Source: Ganoderma boninense (Eukaryota; Basidiomycota; Agaricomycetes; Polyporales; Polyporaceae). Taken from it: a DNA stretch of 64,000 bases. The stretch spans positions 5,906,134-5,970,133 of the forward strand of contig CM035304.1 in NCBI GenBank assembly GCA_002900995.3. Direction: 5' to 3'. Below the pieces are notes generated by a model. The model was not told the origin of the DNA and ran no database searches. It was given only the letters and a program-made list of their open reading frames with translations. How positions within the stretch are numbered: the stretch's first letter is position 1; each line of letters starts with the position of its first letter. The position numbers were made by a program, and so were the translations under genes. Of this stretch, positions 33,830 through 46,198 are shown one piece after another.

Positions 33830-34255
33830 GGTGGAAGAGTTTGGTTTTGAAGAAGTTGATGCGTTCTTCGAGCCTGTCCCATTAGTCTTCGTGTTGTACA
33901 ACAAAGCGATAAAGATGTCTAGCATAATGATACAATACGTACGCAACGAGGCATCAACACATCTTGAGGGTATCCACTCGTAGCCGGCTCAAGCTATCTC
34001 TTTAATGTCGGAAAAGCCACATGTCCCCGTCTCGCGCCTATCCGAGTCTCCCACCAACGCCTTGCGCCAGGGGTCAGATGCCTCGGAGCCCTGGGTAGCG
34101 AGCATAGCGCACGCGTGAGAGACACGTGCCGTCGAGACTGAAGAACGACCTACAGTACTGGGGCTTCCGATGCACACCTCGCTCATTGTCTGGTTCCCGG
34201 CATCCTACAGGCCAGAACGACAGCGATCAGCTGCGACCAACACCTCCAAGCACAA

Positions 34256-36140
34256 TCATGTTCTCACCGTCCGTTGGCCGGAATGCGGATCGATACTGAT
34301 ATTGCAGAGCTGACCGAGGGTCGCCAGAGCGTCCGGTCCTAGATCTTGCCTCCTGTTATTCATGGCCTTCATCACATTCTGGCGTACGTTCAGTCTGCGC
34401 TCGGGACCCACGTTAGCTTAAATGGGTCGGAAGACACATGTCATGAGACAACTCACGAGCCAAGAAGCGTGTTAGAGTAGACTGTGTGGATCGCGCACAT
34501 CAGCTAGGCATGTGCGGGGGCGTGGAAGTGTAGCGCACTCACATTTTCCGACTACTAGAAGGAACGGGAAGAAGACGACTCGTCCTGGAAGGGCAGTAAA
34601 CTGGGGGGAGCACCAGAATTCTTGAGCATCGAGACCGACCCCAGAGTTCCACAAGGACGTACGGTCACCAGGATACACGTTTGACATAGGCTGTCAATAG
34701 CGGCCGCCTCGTTATTACAACAACGTGGAGGGTTGGATCGCGGTAACGTACGCAGTAATTCCGCAACATTCAATCATGTGCTGCATTAACCTCTCATCCA
34801 TGCTGTCTGAGCTGCTATAGTCGGATCGTCAGCGCCTGCGCGAAGTCACTGTACGCATGTGTGAGACGTACCCGTTTGACATTGACCGGGATTTATGGAA
34901 GTAGTACGAGAGCACGAGCGCAATGAAGACGTCGCAGGTCGCGCCGAGGCCATTCCACAAGCCACATATGATCCTGGCTTTGGTCGTCTGTATGTCGAAC
35001 AGACTATTCGCTTGGAGGCTGGGTCAAGTTGTCATCAGCGCCATGACGTCCCTAAGGCACAAGACAACGTACAAGCGCGAGGCTATCCCTGACGAATGCG
35101 GATGATTATCAACAACAATGCCTCAGTAGTTCAGCGACGACTTACATATCCCGGGACCTGCAGCCAAGAATCAACGTCTTGAAGCAGGAGGACAACGACC
35201 GAAATCGACGTACCGAAGGACCCCAACGCAAGAACAACCTTCCGGACCACGCACGTCAGCCACAGGCGTACAACACGAGCAGGGTCAGAAAGCGGGCTCA
35301 CAGCGACGCTTGTAAGGACTCCATTTTTCTTGCTAACTGCACGTTATTCAGCACACACCCATGGGACGCCGTCCCGCGGCACTCACAGATCCATAGGCTG
35401 TAGGCGAAGAATCTACAAGACTCATGAGTGTCTGCAAGATACAGACACGATCTGAAAGTTCTTACAATTGTGTGATCAACGCTACGAAGACCTGGCATGC
35501 CGTGAGAATCTCAGCAGAGCGAGGATTGTGGTGAGGGGCTCACGTTTGCGCCTGTCACCAGCTGGACGAACGAACAGTTGAGGAACAACGAACGTAGACG
35601 CAGAGAGGGCACATACCGCCTCGGATCTGTAGCACAAACATTCGTCAATGCATGCATGCATATGCGCAGCGTTGGAGGAACGTACGGGGGGTCTTTGACC
35701 ACCGGCATGTCGGTCTGGTTACCAAAGTCTTCGACGAAAAAGATCCATGATCCGACGGTAATAAATACAGTAGCAGATGTGTCGAAGAAGCTATTTACGT
35801 GTCTTGGTTTGCGTTTCTCTATGGAGAAGGGGAAGGACTCACCAAACAAGTGCCACCTAGGCGGTCGGTCAATCTCGTGAGCCAAGTAAGGAATCGATAT
35901 GAGCGAGAACTCACCAAGAATTTGACTGCTAATGGTTCTTTGACGCTTTCTTTGTAGTATATGTATGCCTGAAGGACGGTAATGCCGTACAGACTGAGAA
36001 TGGTAAGAGTGAGCACGAGCATGGCGGGAGATCTGGCGAAACACCTACATCGAGGCGACAACCACGCCGACGGCGATGCAGGCGAGGGCCTCTCTGAGCT
36101 TCGCCAGTTCAGCCTCGGGCATCGGCGACTCGCTGGACAT
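34256..36140 (-). CDS. DUF6534-type seven-helix membrane protein, copy H
   Basis: Fungal DUF6534 proteins are seven-span membrane proteins of unknown function, strongly expanded in basidiomycetes. The gene has about a dozen small exons. Starting at ATG 36140: MSSESPMPEAELAKLREALACI with a first helix; SLYGITVLQAYIYYKE (about 35990-35912); FFDTSATVFITVGSWIFFVEDFG (about 35800-35690); VFVALITQL; RFFAYSLWI; a NGVLT segment; then the conserved LQANSLFDIQTTKARIICGL with GLGATCDVFIALVLSYYFHK (about 35030-34880); SDSMDERLMQHMIECCGITA; LCQTCILVT; ALPGRVVFFPFLLVVGK; VYSNTLLGS; LNVRQNVMKAMNNR near the end. Exon ends were not all fixed. No stop was seen inside recognisable exons. It is a paralogue of the next minus-strand gene. 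Confidence 0.72.
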
Positions 36141-37928
36141 CGTCGGAATGAACCATGGAGGGGGGGGGAAGGAAGTTCGCTGCTGAGAGACGAGTGATCT
36201 TCAGGCCGGCTCGTAGACAATTATAATGCGAGGCTTGGATCCATGTCGAGTGTGGCGCATGGAACCGGGGTCTGCTGGAAACAGGGGCAAGCTAGGCCGT
36301 CAGAATCAGCATGGGCTTGCTCGCGGCGTGCCATGCCATGGTCAAGACAAGACGCACGAGACATGCCGCAGAGAACAAGACAGATAATCGGGAAAGCCGA
36401 TCCTAGCCGATCCCACCGTGGCCAATAGGCACAGACTCCGGGAAACTCGGAGCCCACCTCTGGGGAGCACGGAGAATGAAAAGGCTGATCGGAGTCTGAA
36501 CCGTGACCCCAGCGATTCAGACCTCGATCGTCGACTCCAATGGCCAAACTGAATTCGGCGTCGAGGGGGCAACAAGCTACGTACCTTGCATCGTTCCGCG
36601 CAGCTACGAGCTGTAATCATGATTCAACGCTGTAAAGTGTTTATATATGCGGGCCAGTTCCCAGAGGGTCGAAAAGGCGGATAGGACATGGTAGTAGAAG
36701 GCAAAGAGAGATGGGGGGATTTTGGTCTCCAGCGAGCGCATATATACAGGTGAGGGAGGCGAATAGAAGCCCTCCCAATTTGGTGCGAGGGAAGCCAAAA
36801 GTAACGACGACTTTGCGATGACGTCACGGTCAGACATCCAACCTTGCGTCTCATCGTCTCGCCCATGTCTTCGCGCAGAACGGTTCGCGGCCACTCCGCA
36901 ACGTCTTCGCCGTCTGGCGATGCTGCCAATCTTCCAACCTCACGTGTCGTCAGACAGTCTCGGACCTTCTCAGACGCGACCCCGGTATTCAAACCCGCGC
37001 GATCCTCGGTGAACCGGTACCCAACCCCGGCGGTCGCCCCAGAACGCCACTAGCTCAATCCCCCATACTCACTAGCACTGTGGCGGCTGCAGGCAGTGCC
37101 CACCACCCTCCAGGCAACCATGCCGGTGACCCGTTCAAATGTGCACCACCCACCTCAAAGGACTATATCATCGTGCGCGCGGTGGATGGATCGATCCTGC
37201 GACTCGGCATGCAAGAGAACTCGTCGACATCGGGAGTTTCGGGGGAGTGTCGGGAGGAGCTCGTCGACGTCGCGCCGAGCCCAAGCGAATAATGCGCATG
37301 GCCCGGCCACAGGTGGTCACCCGTCACCCGTCGGCGATCGGCGATCACCACGATCGCACCCCCCACGCCCTGCAGTGGCCCGGGATCCCGAGAAACTCGG
37401 GTGGCGATTTTGACTCGGTGCCTGGGGGGCTTGCACAGGCTGGCGACGCAAATCTCAAGCCGCAGCCGCTTGGCGGGTGGAGTCTGGACGAGCCAGCGTG
37501 AAGCTGTCATGAGTAATAATATTACTTACTGCGTACCGACTCCGAGTCCTTTCCTAGGGCCTGATGTAGTACAGCTGCAGCTTGATAGCTTGATACTAAT
37601 ACAGTAGCCTCGGGGTCCCGCGCTAGTCCGCGAGCGGACTCGGAATTCTGGGATGCAGAGCACGTCCCGGAACTTGGAAGATGGTATAAGGCTAAAAGCG
37701 ATGCGATGGAGATCATTGACGACATGGAGACGGGTCACGGCCACAAGCAAGAGACAAAACCAGGAAAAAAAACACGATGATCTAGATAGTACATGCATAA
37801 CAGATGCCACTTGAGTCCATACACTGAAATGAAATGATCCCACCCCCCGCTGGCAGTGGCAACGCGAAGGCGACAACGGCTGCGCCTCGGACGTGGCTAT
37901 GACTGACGGTCATGATCGGGTATCGGCG
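36141..37928. other. Spacer between the two DUF6534 genes
   Basis: About 1.8 kb without a recognisable gene. A TATATATG-type element near 36645 and another near 36740 are the only notable words. The promoter of copy H should lie at its left end. Confidence 0.45.
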
Positions 37929-40090
37929 CTATATGCGCTCGAGAACGTCTTCTGCCACCACGGAACGCCGTCCGACTCCTATCGTATGCGTGTGAGCACG
38001 ACGCGATATCCACAGCGAAGCGACATCCACACGGTGTCTGTACTCACTGTGCCTGTACTCGCACTCGGGACTCCGATGACGATTTCGCTCATCGTCTGCG
38101 TGTCCGCGTTCTACAGTCATAGTCAGACAAGGACGCACCCTGAGCGAACGGCCTCGCACTCCCGCACTCACCGTGGTCACAGTCAGGCTCGTTCGGCGCT
38201 CCGTGTTCGTATTTGTCGACCGCGGGCCGATGGGGTACGCCTCCGACCCGAGCTCCTGCATGTTGTGGTTGAGCGCTCTCATTTGTTTGCGGACGTTGAG
38301 TCTGCACGAAGCGGTCAGTCGTGTTCATGTGCAGTCCATACGATAGAGGGAAGGGCTCACGTCGCGAGGAGCGCGTTGCAGTACACTATACGTTCCTCCG
38401 TCGGTCAGCAAGCTGTGATCGGCGCGCACGCGCGAAAGAGGAGAGTAAGGTGCGAGAACTCACGTTTTCCTACTACCAGCTGGAAGGGGATGAAGATGAT
38501 TCGCCCTGGAAGGGCTGCAAACTAGACCGACCCCAAGCGCACTGCGTGAGCGGCAACTCCGAGGACTCAACGACCTCTCGCCCCTACGTACCGTGACAAG
38601 GATAATCGTTTGACACAGCCTGCAACAGATGTCCGAGTCAGCGAATGATGAGGAAGGAGGAGCGGCGGATACTACGGGCACTTACGCCGTCAGAGCGCCG
38701 CACTCGATCGTGTACAGCATAAGTCGGTCTATGACGGTATCCGAGCTGCAATCGCCCACCGGTCAGCAAAGACAACGGGCGAGGAGGATGACGTAGACGT
38801 CGGAGACGCACTGTTTGAACCCGGAACGCCCGCGGTGGAGGTACGAGCACAGGCCTGCCGCGATGAGGATGTCCGAGATCGCGCTCAGGCCGTTCGCGAG
38901 GCTCGCGATGACGCGGACTTTGAGGAGGGCGAGGTTCCACAGATTGTTCGCGCCGAGGCTGGTGCGCGGTATCGTCAACGTCGGCTTTCACGCTCGCTCC
39001 ACGAGATCAGGGACTTACAAGAATATTGTCGTCCCTGAGGTGTTATGCATAGTTGTCAGCGTCTTCGACAGGACTGCCCGGGTCTGCCTACTTACATATT
39101 GCGGGACCTGACGTGATAGCGTAAGCATGAGCATGCCAGCGGTGAAAGGCAACTGCGAGCACGGCGTACCGAGAGACAATATTGAACAGAGGATCTGATG
39201 CACCCACCCCGCTAGTCAGCCGCCGGGCCGCCACATGAAGAGGATCGGAGCTCACGATGCTGCCTGTAAGAACTGAATTTTTCCCGCTGACTGTGGTACA
39301 GCTCAGCACATGCCTACGCAGCTCTACAGAACTGACTCACAGATCCATAACCGATACGCGAAGAAGCTGCAAGGCAGTTCGGATGAGTTCGAAGAACGCA
39401 CAGAGCCAACGACGACTTACAACTGTGTGATCGTTGCGACGAGGGACTAGGGTAACATGGATGGTAAGACGGGAAGAAATGGACGAGATGCACAAAACTC
39501 ACGTTCGCTCCGGTCTCCAGCTAAGGAAAGGTTAGCTGAATATTAGCGGAGGAAGGCAGAAAGACGTACTGCCAATGTTCTGCAGTGCCACGATCAATGA
39601 GCGAATGAGCGATACACGCATGTATCCGATCGACGTACGGTGGGGTGTTTGTCAGGGCCGCTTGCGTGCCAATGTCACCGACGAAGAACACACATGCACC
39701 AGCTGTGATAGATGCCGTGGCCGTGGTGTCTAGGAAGCTGCTCGAAGTCAGGATCGTCACCGTCTCCAGCACACGAAGCCGGCTCACACCAAGATCCCGA
39801 CCTGCACGTCCATGTCAATGTCCGAGACAACACACGAGGAATAAGGCTTGATGCTCACCATGACCTTCACGCGGAGAAAGTCGCGGCGGTTCTGTTTGTA
39901 GTAAATGTACACCTGCAGCACGGTGATGCCGTAAAGGCTTGCGGAGCGGACAGACAGCCCCGGTCAATTTTCTCCCCAAGAGTACCGTATGGACCCCCGC
40001 CCGAGGGACTCACATCGAAGACACAATCAAGCCGATGACGATGCACCCGATGGCTTCCTTCACCCTGGCGACGTCTTCATTAGTGCCCAT
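37929..40090 (-). CDS. DUF6534-type seven-helix membrane protein, copy I
   Basis: Same architecture as copy H. From ATG 40090: MGTNEDVARVKEAIGCIVIG; SLYGITVLQVYIYYKQNRRD (about 39945-39865); a DTTATASITAGACVFFVGDIG exon (about 39730-39650); LETGANV; LVATITQL; LFFAYRLWI; SGKNSVLTGSIV; TAGMLMLTLSRQVPQY; SLGANNLWNLALLKVRVIAS with AISDILIAAGLCSYLH (about 38960-38810); SDTVIDRLMLYTIECGALTA; LCQTIILVT; ALPGRIIFIPFQLVVGK; VYCNALLAT; LNVRKQMRALNHNMQE. The very end is uncertain: the frame stays open to 37929 but a last intron may shorten it. Function unknown. Every recognisable exon is open, so the gene looks intact. Confidence 0.72.
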
Positions 40091-41852
40091 CGTCGGTGTC
40101 GGCGCTCATGGAGAAGTGGACGGCAGGGGAGACGCAGCGACGCAGAGAAAGGGTGGCAGGATGAGGTGGGCGCGCTGACGAGCCCCCCGAGGCATAAATG
40201 ATCGCTCGCGGACGTTCATCTAGCCATCTTAGGCGTTGCTAGCTGAGGCAGAGAGGAGCCCCCATGCCCCCCACGCGCCGGGGTCCCGACACGGCCGCGG
40301 GGCCTAAAAAAGCCTAACCAAAGGCAAACAGCATCATCAGGCTGGGCCGCGGGAGTGTCTTCACCTTAGGGGGCGGCTTTCATAAATCAGCTCAGGTCAT
40401 CAGCACGATCGAGGAGGATCGAGGGCGACAGTTTTTAATCGTGGGGGGCCAAGGCAGCGGGAGGAGGTGCGTCGGCGGAGTCGTCGTCTTGGCCCGCGTC
40501 GGAGGGTGCTGGCTGTTCTATCGTTACCGTCTGTTGGGATCAGGGGGGGAGGCTAGAATACGGGTTAATTGACGATCGAGCTTAGACGGTGAAGGGATAG
40601 CGAGCGAATAAAATGGAGCGATAATGTAGAAACAAGACGACAAGACACTTGAGACACGGCAGCACAGCGGCCGCCGGAAGGGGTTAAGGCCAGTAGCTGA
40701 CTAAGCACATATGTCATCCGCAGCCACACCTTCGCGGCGCCAACGGCACCCAAACCAAATGGGGAGACCGGTCCGAGCCGAACGATGTCGACCGGCGGCA
40801 GTATGTGCCTTGAACATACGAGCCATTCAATATTGAATTCCGTCCATCTTGGTTGCCGACTTGCGCCGAAAACATACCTGTAAGTGGATTCAGGTTCTCT
40901 TATCTGCTCGACTTCAGCTACTTAGTGATATCAATCACGCCGAAAGAACAGGATGCTGGTAAACGGACACTCAGCGGCGATGGGTGACGGGGCTAAGTAT
41001 AATTCAGTTGAGTGCCTCAGTTGGCATACAAAGGAGTCACTGAATGGTTTGAATGGCTCACAGTGTTCAGAACATTCGGAATCGTGATACCTAGCAAGTC
41101 GTGGTCTGCCACATGCCAGTTGGCGTCTGAACCGGGCATTCGACTTCCGGCCGCGGACAGTAGGCCAGCGGTCTCGACTCTTGGCAGTAGCTCGATAGAC
41201 GAGCATTCAATATACCCTGATCGATTATGCTCCCTGTACTCTACTTCAGTCTTTCCTGAGCAACGATCTGAACTCATTTTTAAGCCCTCTCATACACAAA
41301 GTGCCACGTCGTCCACCACATTTCGGCCAAGCCTTGTGCTGTGGGTGGCCACCCATATTGCCTCTCTCATACGTTGGACCGGGAATCAATGCCTCCCGGT
41401 AAGTCTTGCCGCCTTCCATGTCCTCCACAACATCCTCATAATAGGCACTCAAAGGGCCCATTCCTCACGTACGTAAAGTTCAGATGGACTCGGGCGTGAG
41501 AGACTCCCGTGCCATCTCCGTCGAACCACGTATTGCGCCTCCCAGCTGACCACAGGCTTCTCGACACTTGGAACTCTACTAGGAACAGCCCCGATGCGCT
41601 CGGATCGCTCCGTGCGCCCATAGAGTGTCTCTCGGTATCTTCAACTCGACCGTATCCCCGGGATGAACTTTACCTGCCCTCCAGACCCTGCGATCCCTTC
41701 GCCCTCCTAACACTTCTTTGCTGCGCAAGACGGGCCCTTCTCCCCGCCCTGCCCCTCTTAGGTTCCGCCCTGCTCCTCTCAGATCCCGCCCTTGCGACTC
41801 ACGACCTCTGTGACTCTTCTAACGACGCCCCTACCGTAGCACGACACACCTA
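40091..41852. other. Spacer between copy I and J4
   Basis: About 1.8 kb between divergent genes. No domain was recognised. A pyrimidine-rich stretch with imperfect copies of CGCCCTGCCCCTCT near 41735-41800 precedes J4 and is probably promoter sequence. Confidence 0.45.
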
Positions 41853-43573
41853 ATGGACGTACCCTCTTATCGCCGAACCGATCAGCCCATCCCGCCACGC
41901 CTTGCTGATGTCTCGGGGAGCGAGGCATCTCCTCGAAGCAGCCTGCCCTTCCCCGACGATGGCGTCGTCATGGGATTCCTCACTGGTGAGTAACGAGCCT
42001 GCTTCTCTCAGATGTGCGGGCAATGACGAGCTTCGATATAGCTTCGCGGGGAGGCCCCTCCCCGACGTCGACGGGCGCCACTGGGACCCTGCCCATACCA
42101 CCTGTGACAAGCACCACCAGGCGCACGCGTTCCATGGTCTCCAGAACGTTTCCCTGGGCCCTCGCATTCGTCCTCTTCGCGGCGTCAACCGCGCCCATGA
42201 TGGCGCGGGCCGCCACGATCAGCCTCACCACAACGACGATTTCGGAATGCGTGCAGACGACGCTGACCTGGACAGGCGGGAGTCCACCGTACAAATTGAA
42301 GATCTCCCCGCTGAAAGCGGACGGCAACTCGGACACGTCGCAGCTGCAGCAGTACTCAGACATCACTACCGCATCCTACTCCTGGACGGCCAACTTCACG
42401 GCGGGCACGCGCGTGCAGTTCGACATCACCGACGCGGACGGTGATTCGAACGGGGATCCCCCTCTGACGGTCGCCGCGGGGCCGAATGTGAACTGTCTCC
42501 CCGCGGTGTCCGGATCTTCGTCGAGCACTGGCAGCGCATCCGCGACGGGAACAGGAAGCGGGGACAGTCCACCGTCCACCGCATCGGGATCGCCCTCGCC
42601 CAACACCAACGCCGTCAACGTCTCACGAACAGGGCTGAGCGGAGGCGCGATAGCCGGGATCGCAGTGGGAGTGGGGGTGTTGGCAGTCCTCGCCACCACT
42701 CTGGTCCTCTGGTGCCTCCTCAAGCGCTTCCTCCTCAAGCACCCCCAGCGCCACTCGCGCTCGCGCTCCCACCATCGCAATCGCACCGGCACCGGCACCG
42801 GCACAGATACGCCTTCATCCTCGTCGAGCGCGGACGAGGTGCGCATGTCGTGGTACCAGCGCGCGGCGCGGCGTGTGAGCCTGCGCGGGCAGCGGTTCGA
42901 CATCGACCGCCCCGTCGCGCGCTCGCCCACCTTCTCCAGCACGCGCTCGCCCGCGACCTCCCAGCGGGGCCCGCTGCTGCCTGTGAGCGCATACAATGGG
43001 ATCTCGAGCACCCTCGCGGGCACGGGCGTCGACCCGTTCAGGGCGCCCACCCCGACGGACTCGGTGATCGTGTCGGGGCCGTCGAGTCCGGTGTCGGACC
43101 GCGGCGAGGCGGGCACGAGCTTCCGCCGGACGCCGTCGTACAGCGCGCTCTCGCACCTCCAGCAGTCGACGACGTCGCTCGAGGACACGCAGTCGCAGAC
43201 GAAGAAGGCGCGGCGGCCCGCGCACGCGCACAACACGTCGGACACGTCGACGCGGAGCGGCGCTACCGCAGAGCTCCGCACACGGACGACCAGCCCGGCG
43301 CTGTCCACGTCGCTGTCGCAGTCGTCTGGGGATAGGGAGAGCAGGAGGGACCGTGATACGAGCACGCTGGCGAGCACCATCTCGACGTCGAGGGCCCAGC
43401 GAGCGCCGAGATCACCGAGGCACGAGACGGATGCGGGGATACGACTGCTGGGAGGCCCGACTGGGCTGGAGGCCGAGGGAGAGGGCGGGAACGTTGGCGT
43501 CGTGGTGCGCGGAGAGCCTGGCGAGGGCGCCGTCACCGTGGTCACTGGTTCTCCGCCTCCATACTCCGTGTAG
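41853..43573 (+). CDS. WTGG-PY family single-pass membrane protein, copy J4
   Basis: Exons 41853-41985 and 42012-43573 (26-base intron, unusually short) total 1695 bases, 564 residues. As in J3, a polar N-terminal region of about 90 residues precedes the leader (FPWALAFVLFAASTAPMMARA). Ectodomain core: TLTWTGGSPPYKLKISPL; then a Ser/Thr/Gly stalk, the membrane span GAIAGIAVGVGVLAVLATTLVLWCLL, a basic segment, and a very long tail rich in Ser, Arg and Thr with a TGTGTGT run encoded by a CACCGG tandem repeat near 42785. The protein ends GSPPPYSV, placing a PPxY motif at the extreme C-terminus. An alternative is that translation starts in exon 2 at the ATG near 42023, which would remove the need for the tiny intron. 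Function unknown. Confidence 0.74.
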
Positions 43574-44050
43574 GCTGGTTCGTCGAGACGGGTGGTCACT
43601 GTATGCCGAGCTTTGCTTTCATTATCATGGCTTTCTACTTCTCACGGGTCTTAGTTTGGGTTTATCTTGGAACGACCGAAACGAATGTTTTATACCTAAC
43701 GACTCTTGCATACGTTCGCGACGCCTCTTTGAACCCACTACCATACCATCTTTAGTCAAAAATAATCTCATGCAGCATACGTGCCCTCCACAACCGGTGT
43801 TCCCCATGCACATCGTTCGAGTCTGACATAGTTAACTGAGAAGAAGACATTATGCCCATATATGCGACACTCTAGTAATGCTGTACTGTCATACAAGTAC
43901 ACCCAAGTAAGGTTTGAATGGCGCAAACCCTCCCAACCTCGAGGCAACTCGAACGCCCGGCATCGACGGGAGCTCGTGATAGTGCCAATCCCCCTCCCTT
44001 GGGCCCCAGCTCCCAAGATCCCCCCCACTATCGAGGTCCAAGCTTCAAGC
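43574..44050. other. Spacer between convergent J4 and J5
   Basis: Nothing recognised; both neighbouring genes end here. Confidence 0.5.
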
Positions 44051-45497
44051 CTAGGCTTCGAATCGCGCCATGAGTAATGGCGGCTCCCCGTCGTCCTTCT
44101 CCTTCTCCTGCCCTGGATCCAAGCCCGAAGCATCTGAGAACCCAGCCCCAACGGCAACCCTCCCTGCACTCCCCGCACTCGCATCTTGCGGCGGCGGAGC
44201 CTCCGAAGCGCGGTCGCGGTCGCGGTCATTCGGAGCCAGCCCCGCCTGCATGCGCTCAGCAGGGAAGGCAGAGGGCGGGGCAGTAGCTGCAGCCGCCCCA
44301 GCGTCCCGGGTGTCCTCGTCGAGCAGCTCCTGCTGGAGCGGCGTCCTCCGCTTTTTCCGCGGGGGCTTCTCGTCCGTGCCCGCGGCGAAGCGCACCGAGG
44401 ACGAGGGCGAGCCCCGAACGCTCGCTGCCGGGGACGTAGACAGCCCAGCACCCGCGCCCGCGCCGACGCCGACGAAGGTCGCCTCGCTGGGCGTGAAGGA
44501 CCGCCGCGCCGCGCTCAGGGCAGCGGCGCTCTGAATCGTCGGGCTGGGTCCTCGCCGGACGGTGCCCGTGCGCAGGGGCAGCTCGAGCTCCTTCGCCGCG
44601 GGCTGCGGGGACGACGACGCTTGCGTAACTGTGGTCGAGCGGCTCTCGCCTGTGTACTGGTAGGGGGTCGCCGATGGAGGACGGGGCGACTCAAGCAGAT
44701 CTGTCACAGGGGAAGCGCGCGGGATGGGTGTGGGGGGGGGGAAGAGAGTTAGGAATCAGCATCAACATACGCCACTGCTACATACTAGCCTCGAGGCGAA
44801 AGGGAGGCGCACCTACTACTGGGGGCCCCGCGCCGCGCTGCGCGCGCGCGCGATCTTTGCGGTCTAGGAAAAAGATGATCAGAAGCCCCACGACAGACAG
44901 GGCCAAGACCGCAGCTTCGACGACGATGGCCGCGAGCGCGCCGGGGGGCAGGTGGGATGTAGATGCGCCGAACGACTGGACGGAGGGGGTTTCTCTCACA
45001 GACGTGGAGGGCAGCGCGGAGATGGTCGAACTTGAACTTGGGCTTGAACTCGAAACGATTGTGCTTGAGGACGCGACCGGTAAGCAGGCATCGCTCGAGC
45101 CCGGCCCGCTGGTCACGTTGAATACTGGGCTGTCCGTGCGCGCGCCCGTGCTGTCGAAGAGCGAGACGAAGACGGCCGTACCGACTGGGGCGTCTGCGAG
45201 CCATTGGAAGGACGTCCCAGTGATGCCGGCGAACTCCTCGACGTGGTCGCTCACGACTACGAGGCTGTACGCCGGCACGCCGCCTTGCCACGCGATCGAC
45301 AGGTTTTGGCATTCGAAGGCTTCAAAGGCGGAGGACAGCTGGAGGGTGCCATCGGCCTGAGCCCGTGCCCGTTGTACGAGCGAGCCAGTGATGACGGCGT
45401 GGAGCACGGCGGCGGAGAGGAAAGCGGAGTGGACGTGGGGCGGGGAACTGTGGGGGCGGTAGCCTGGACGTCGTGCGCTTCCCGGCTTCCGACCCAT
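44051..45497 (-). CDS. WTGG-PY family single-pass membrane protein, divergent copy J5
   Basis: Two exons, 45497-44786 and 44700-44051, total 1362 bases, 453 residues. A hydrophobic leader (AFLSAAVLHAVITGSLVQRARAQ) follows about 25 residues. The ectodomain keeps the family pattern in weaker form (LSIAWQGGVPAYSLVVVS), then a Ser-rich stalk, the membrane span GALAAIVVEAAVLALSVVGLLIIFFL, and the basic RKDRARAQR stop. The intracellular part (exon 2) contains a PPRKKRRTPLQQELL basic patch and many Ser/Pro but no PPxY motif; it ends GEPPLLMARFEA. So J5 shares topology and ectodomain with J1-J4 but has lost or never had the C-terminal PY motif. A GC-alternating run at about 44840-44860 lies in the region coding for the segment after the span. 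Confidence 0.7.
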
Positions 45498-46198
45498 GCC
45501 TACAGCATCGCTGTCGTCAGTCTATTTGAAGAGGTGCAGCAGAAGCAAGGCATCGCGCGGTTCGCACCTTCACATGGGCCGGTTTCTGTTGTGCCTACGT
45601 AATCTTCCGATGGGCCAAATTTGCGCGATCTTCGAGGAGGATGCTGCCCGGAACACATCAGACAGACGCCGCCGTGGAGGTGAGTGGGAGTTACAAGACC
45701 AGCAGGGGGATACTGAGAACGGGGACGGCAGCAGTCAGGCAATGCGTAGAGAGGAGCATGGCAATGGACGAAAGGCGAGGGACGAGGGACACAGCAACTG
45801 GTTACCACTGCGCTCGCGCCTGCCTTAATATTGCCTCCCTAACTGCGATCTCAGCCCTATGACGCCAGAGCAGGAACGACCGAGTTACCGCTCGACGTCA
45901 AACCTAGTTCTGGGCGCCATTCCCCCCGCTTCCAAACGGTTCTCTACTTTCCAAATGACCGTGAGATTATCGGGACTAATACAAAGCCGCGACAGGATTA
46001 CAAGCGAGCCTTCGGAGAGGAGGTGCTACATCGTTCGTCAAAACAATTCGCAAGGTCAGTAACGCATGGGTGAGATGGAGTAGGGAAACTGGGGGCTAAA
46101 ACCTCACCTTTGCGTGCCGCTCTTCTTCCCCGGGCGGGGCGGAAGTGACGGGAGGAGGGCGTTGAGCGGCGCAATAGACTGGGGACGATCCTTCAGCG
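45498..46198. other. Intergenic, nothing recognised
   Basis: About 700 bases between the J5 start and the 3' end of the aldehyde dehydrogenase. The last ALDH exon or exons may extend into the right part of this stretch. Confidence 0.4.

Noticed and set aside
36930..37000. A possible T-arm (TATTCAAACCCGC) suggesting a second tRNA
   Set aside because: No matching acceptor or anticodon stem could be drawn on either strand.
41012..41476. Open frame of about 154 codons on the plus strand
   Set aside because: No recognisable domain, no matching exon structure and atypical codon use; left as intergenic.
42785..42810. CACCGG tandem repeat considered as a microsatellite feature
   Set aside because: Only about three units, inside coding sequence and in frame; mentioned in the J4 entry instead.
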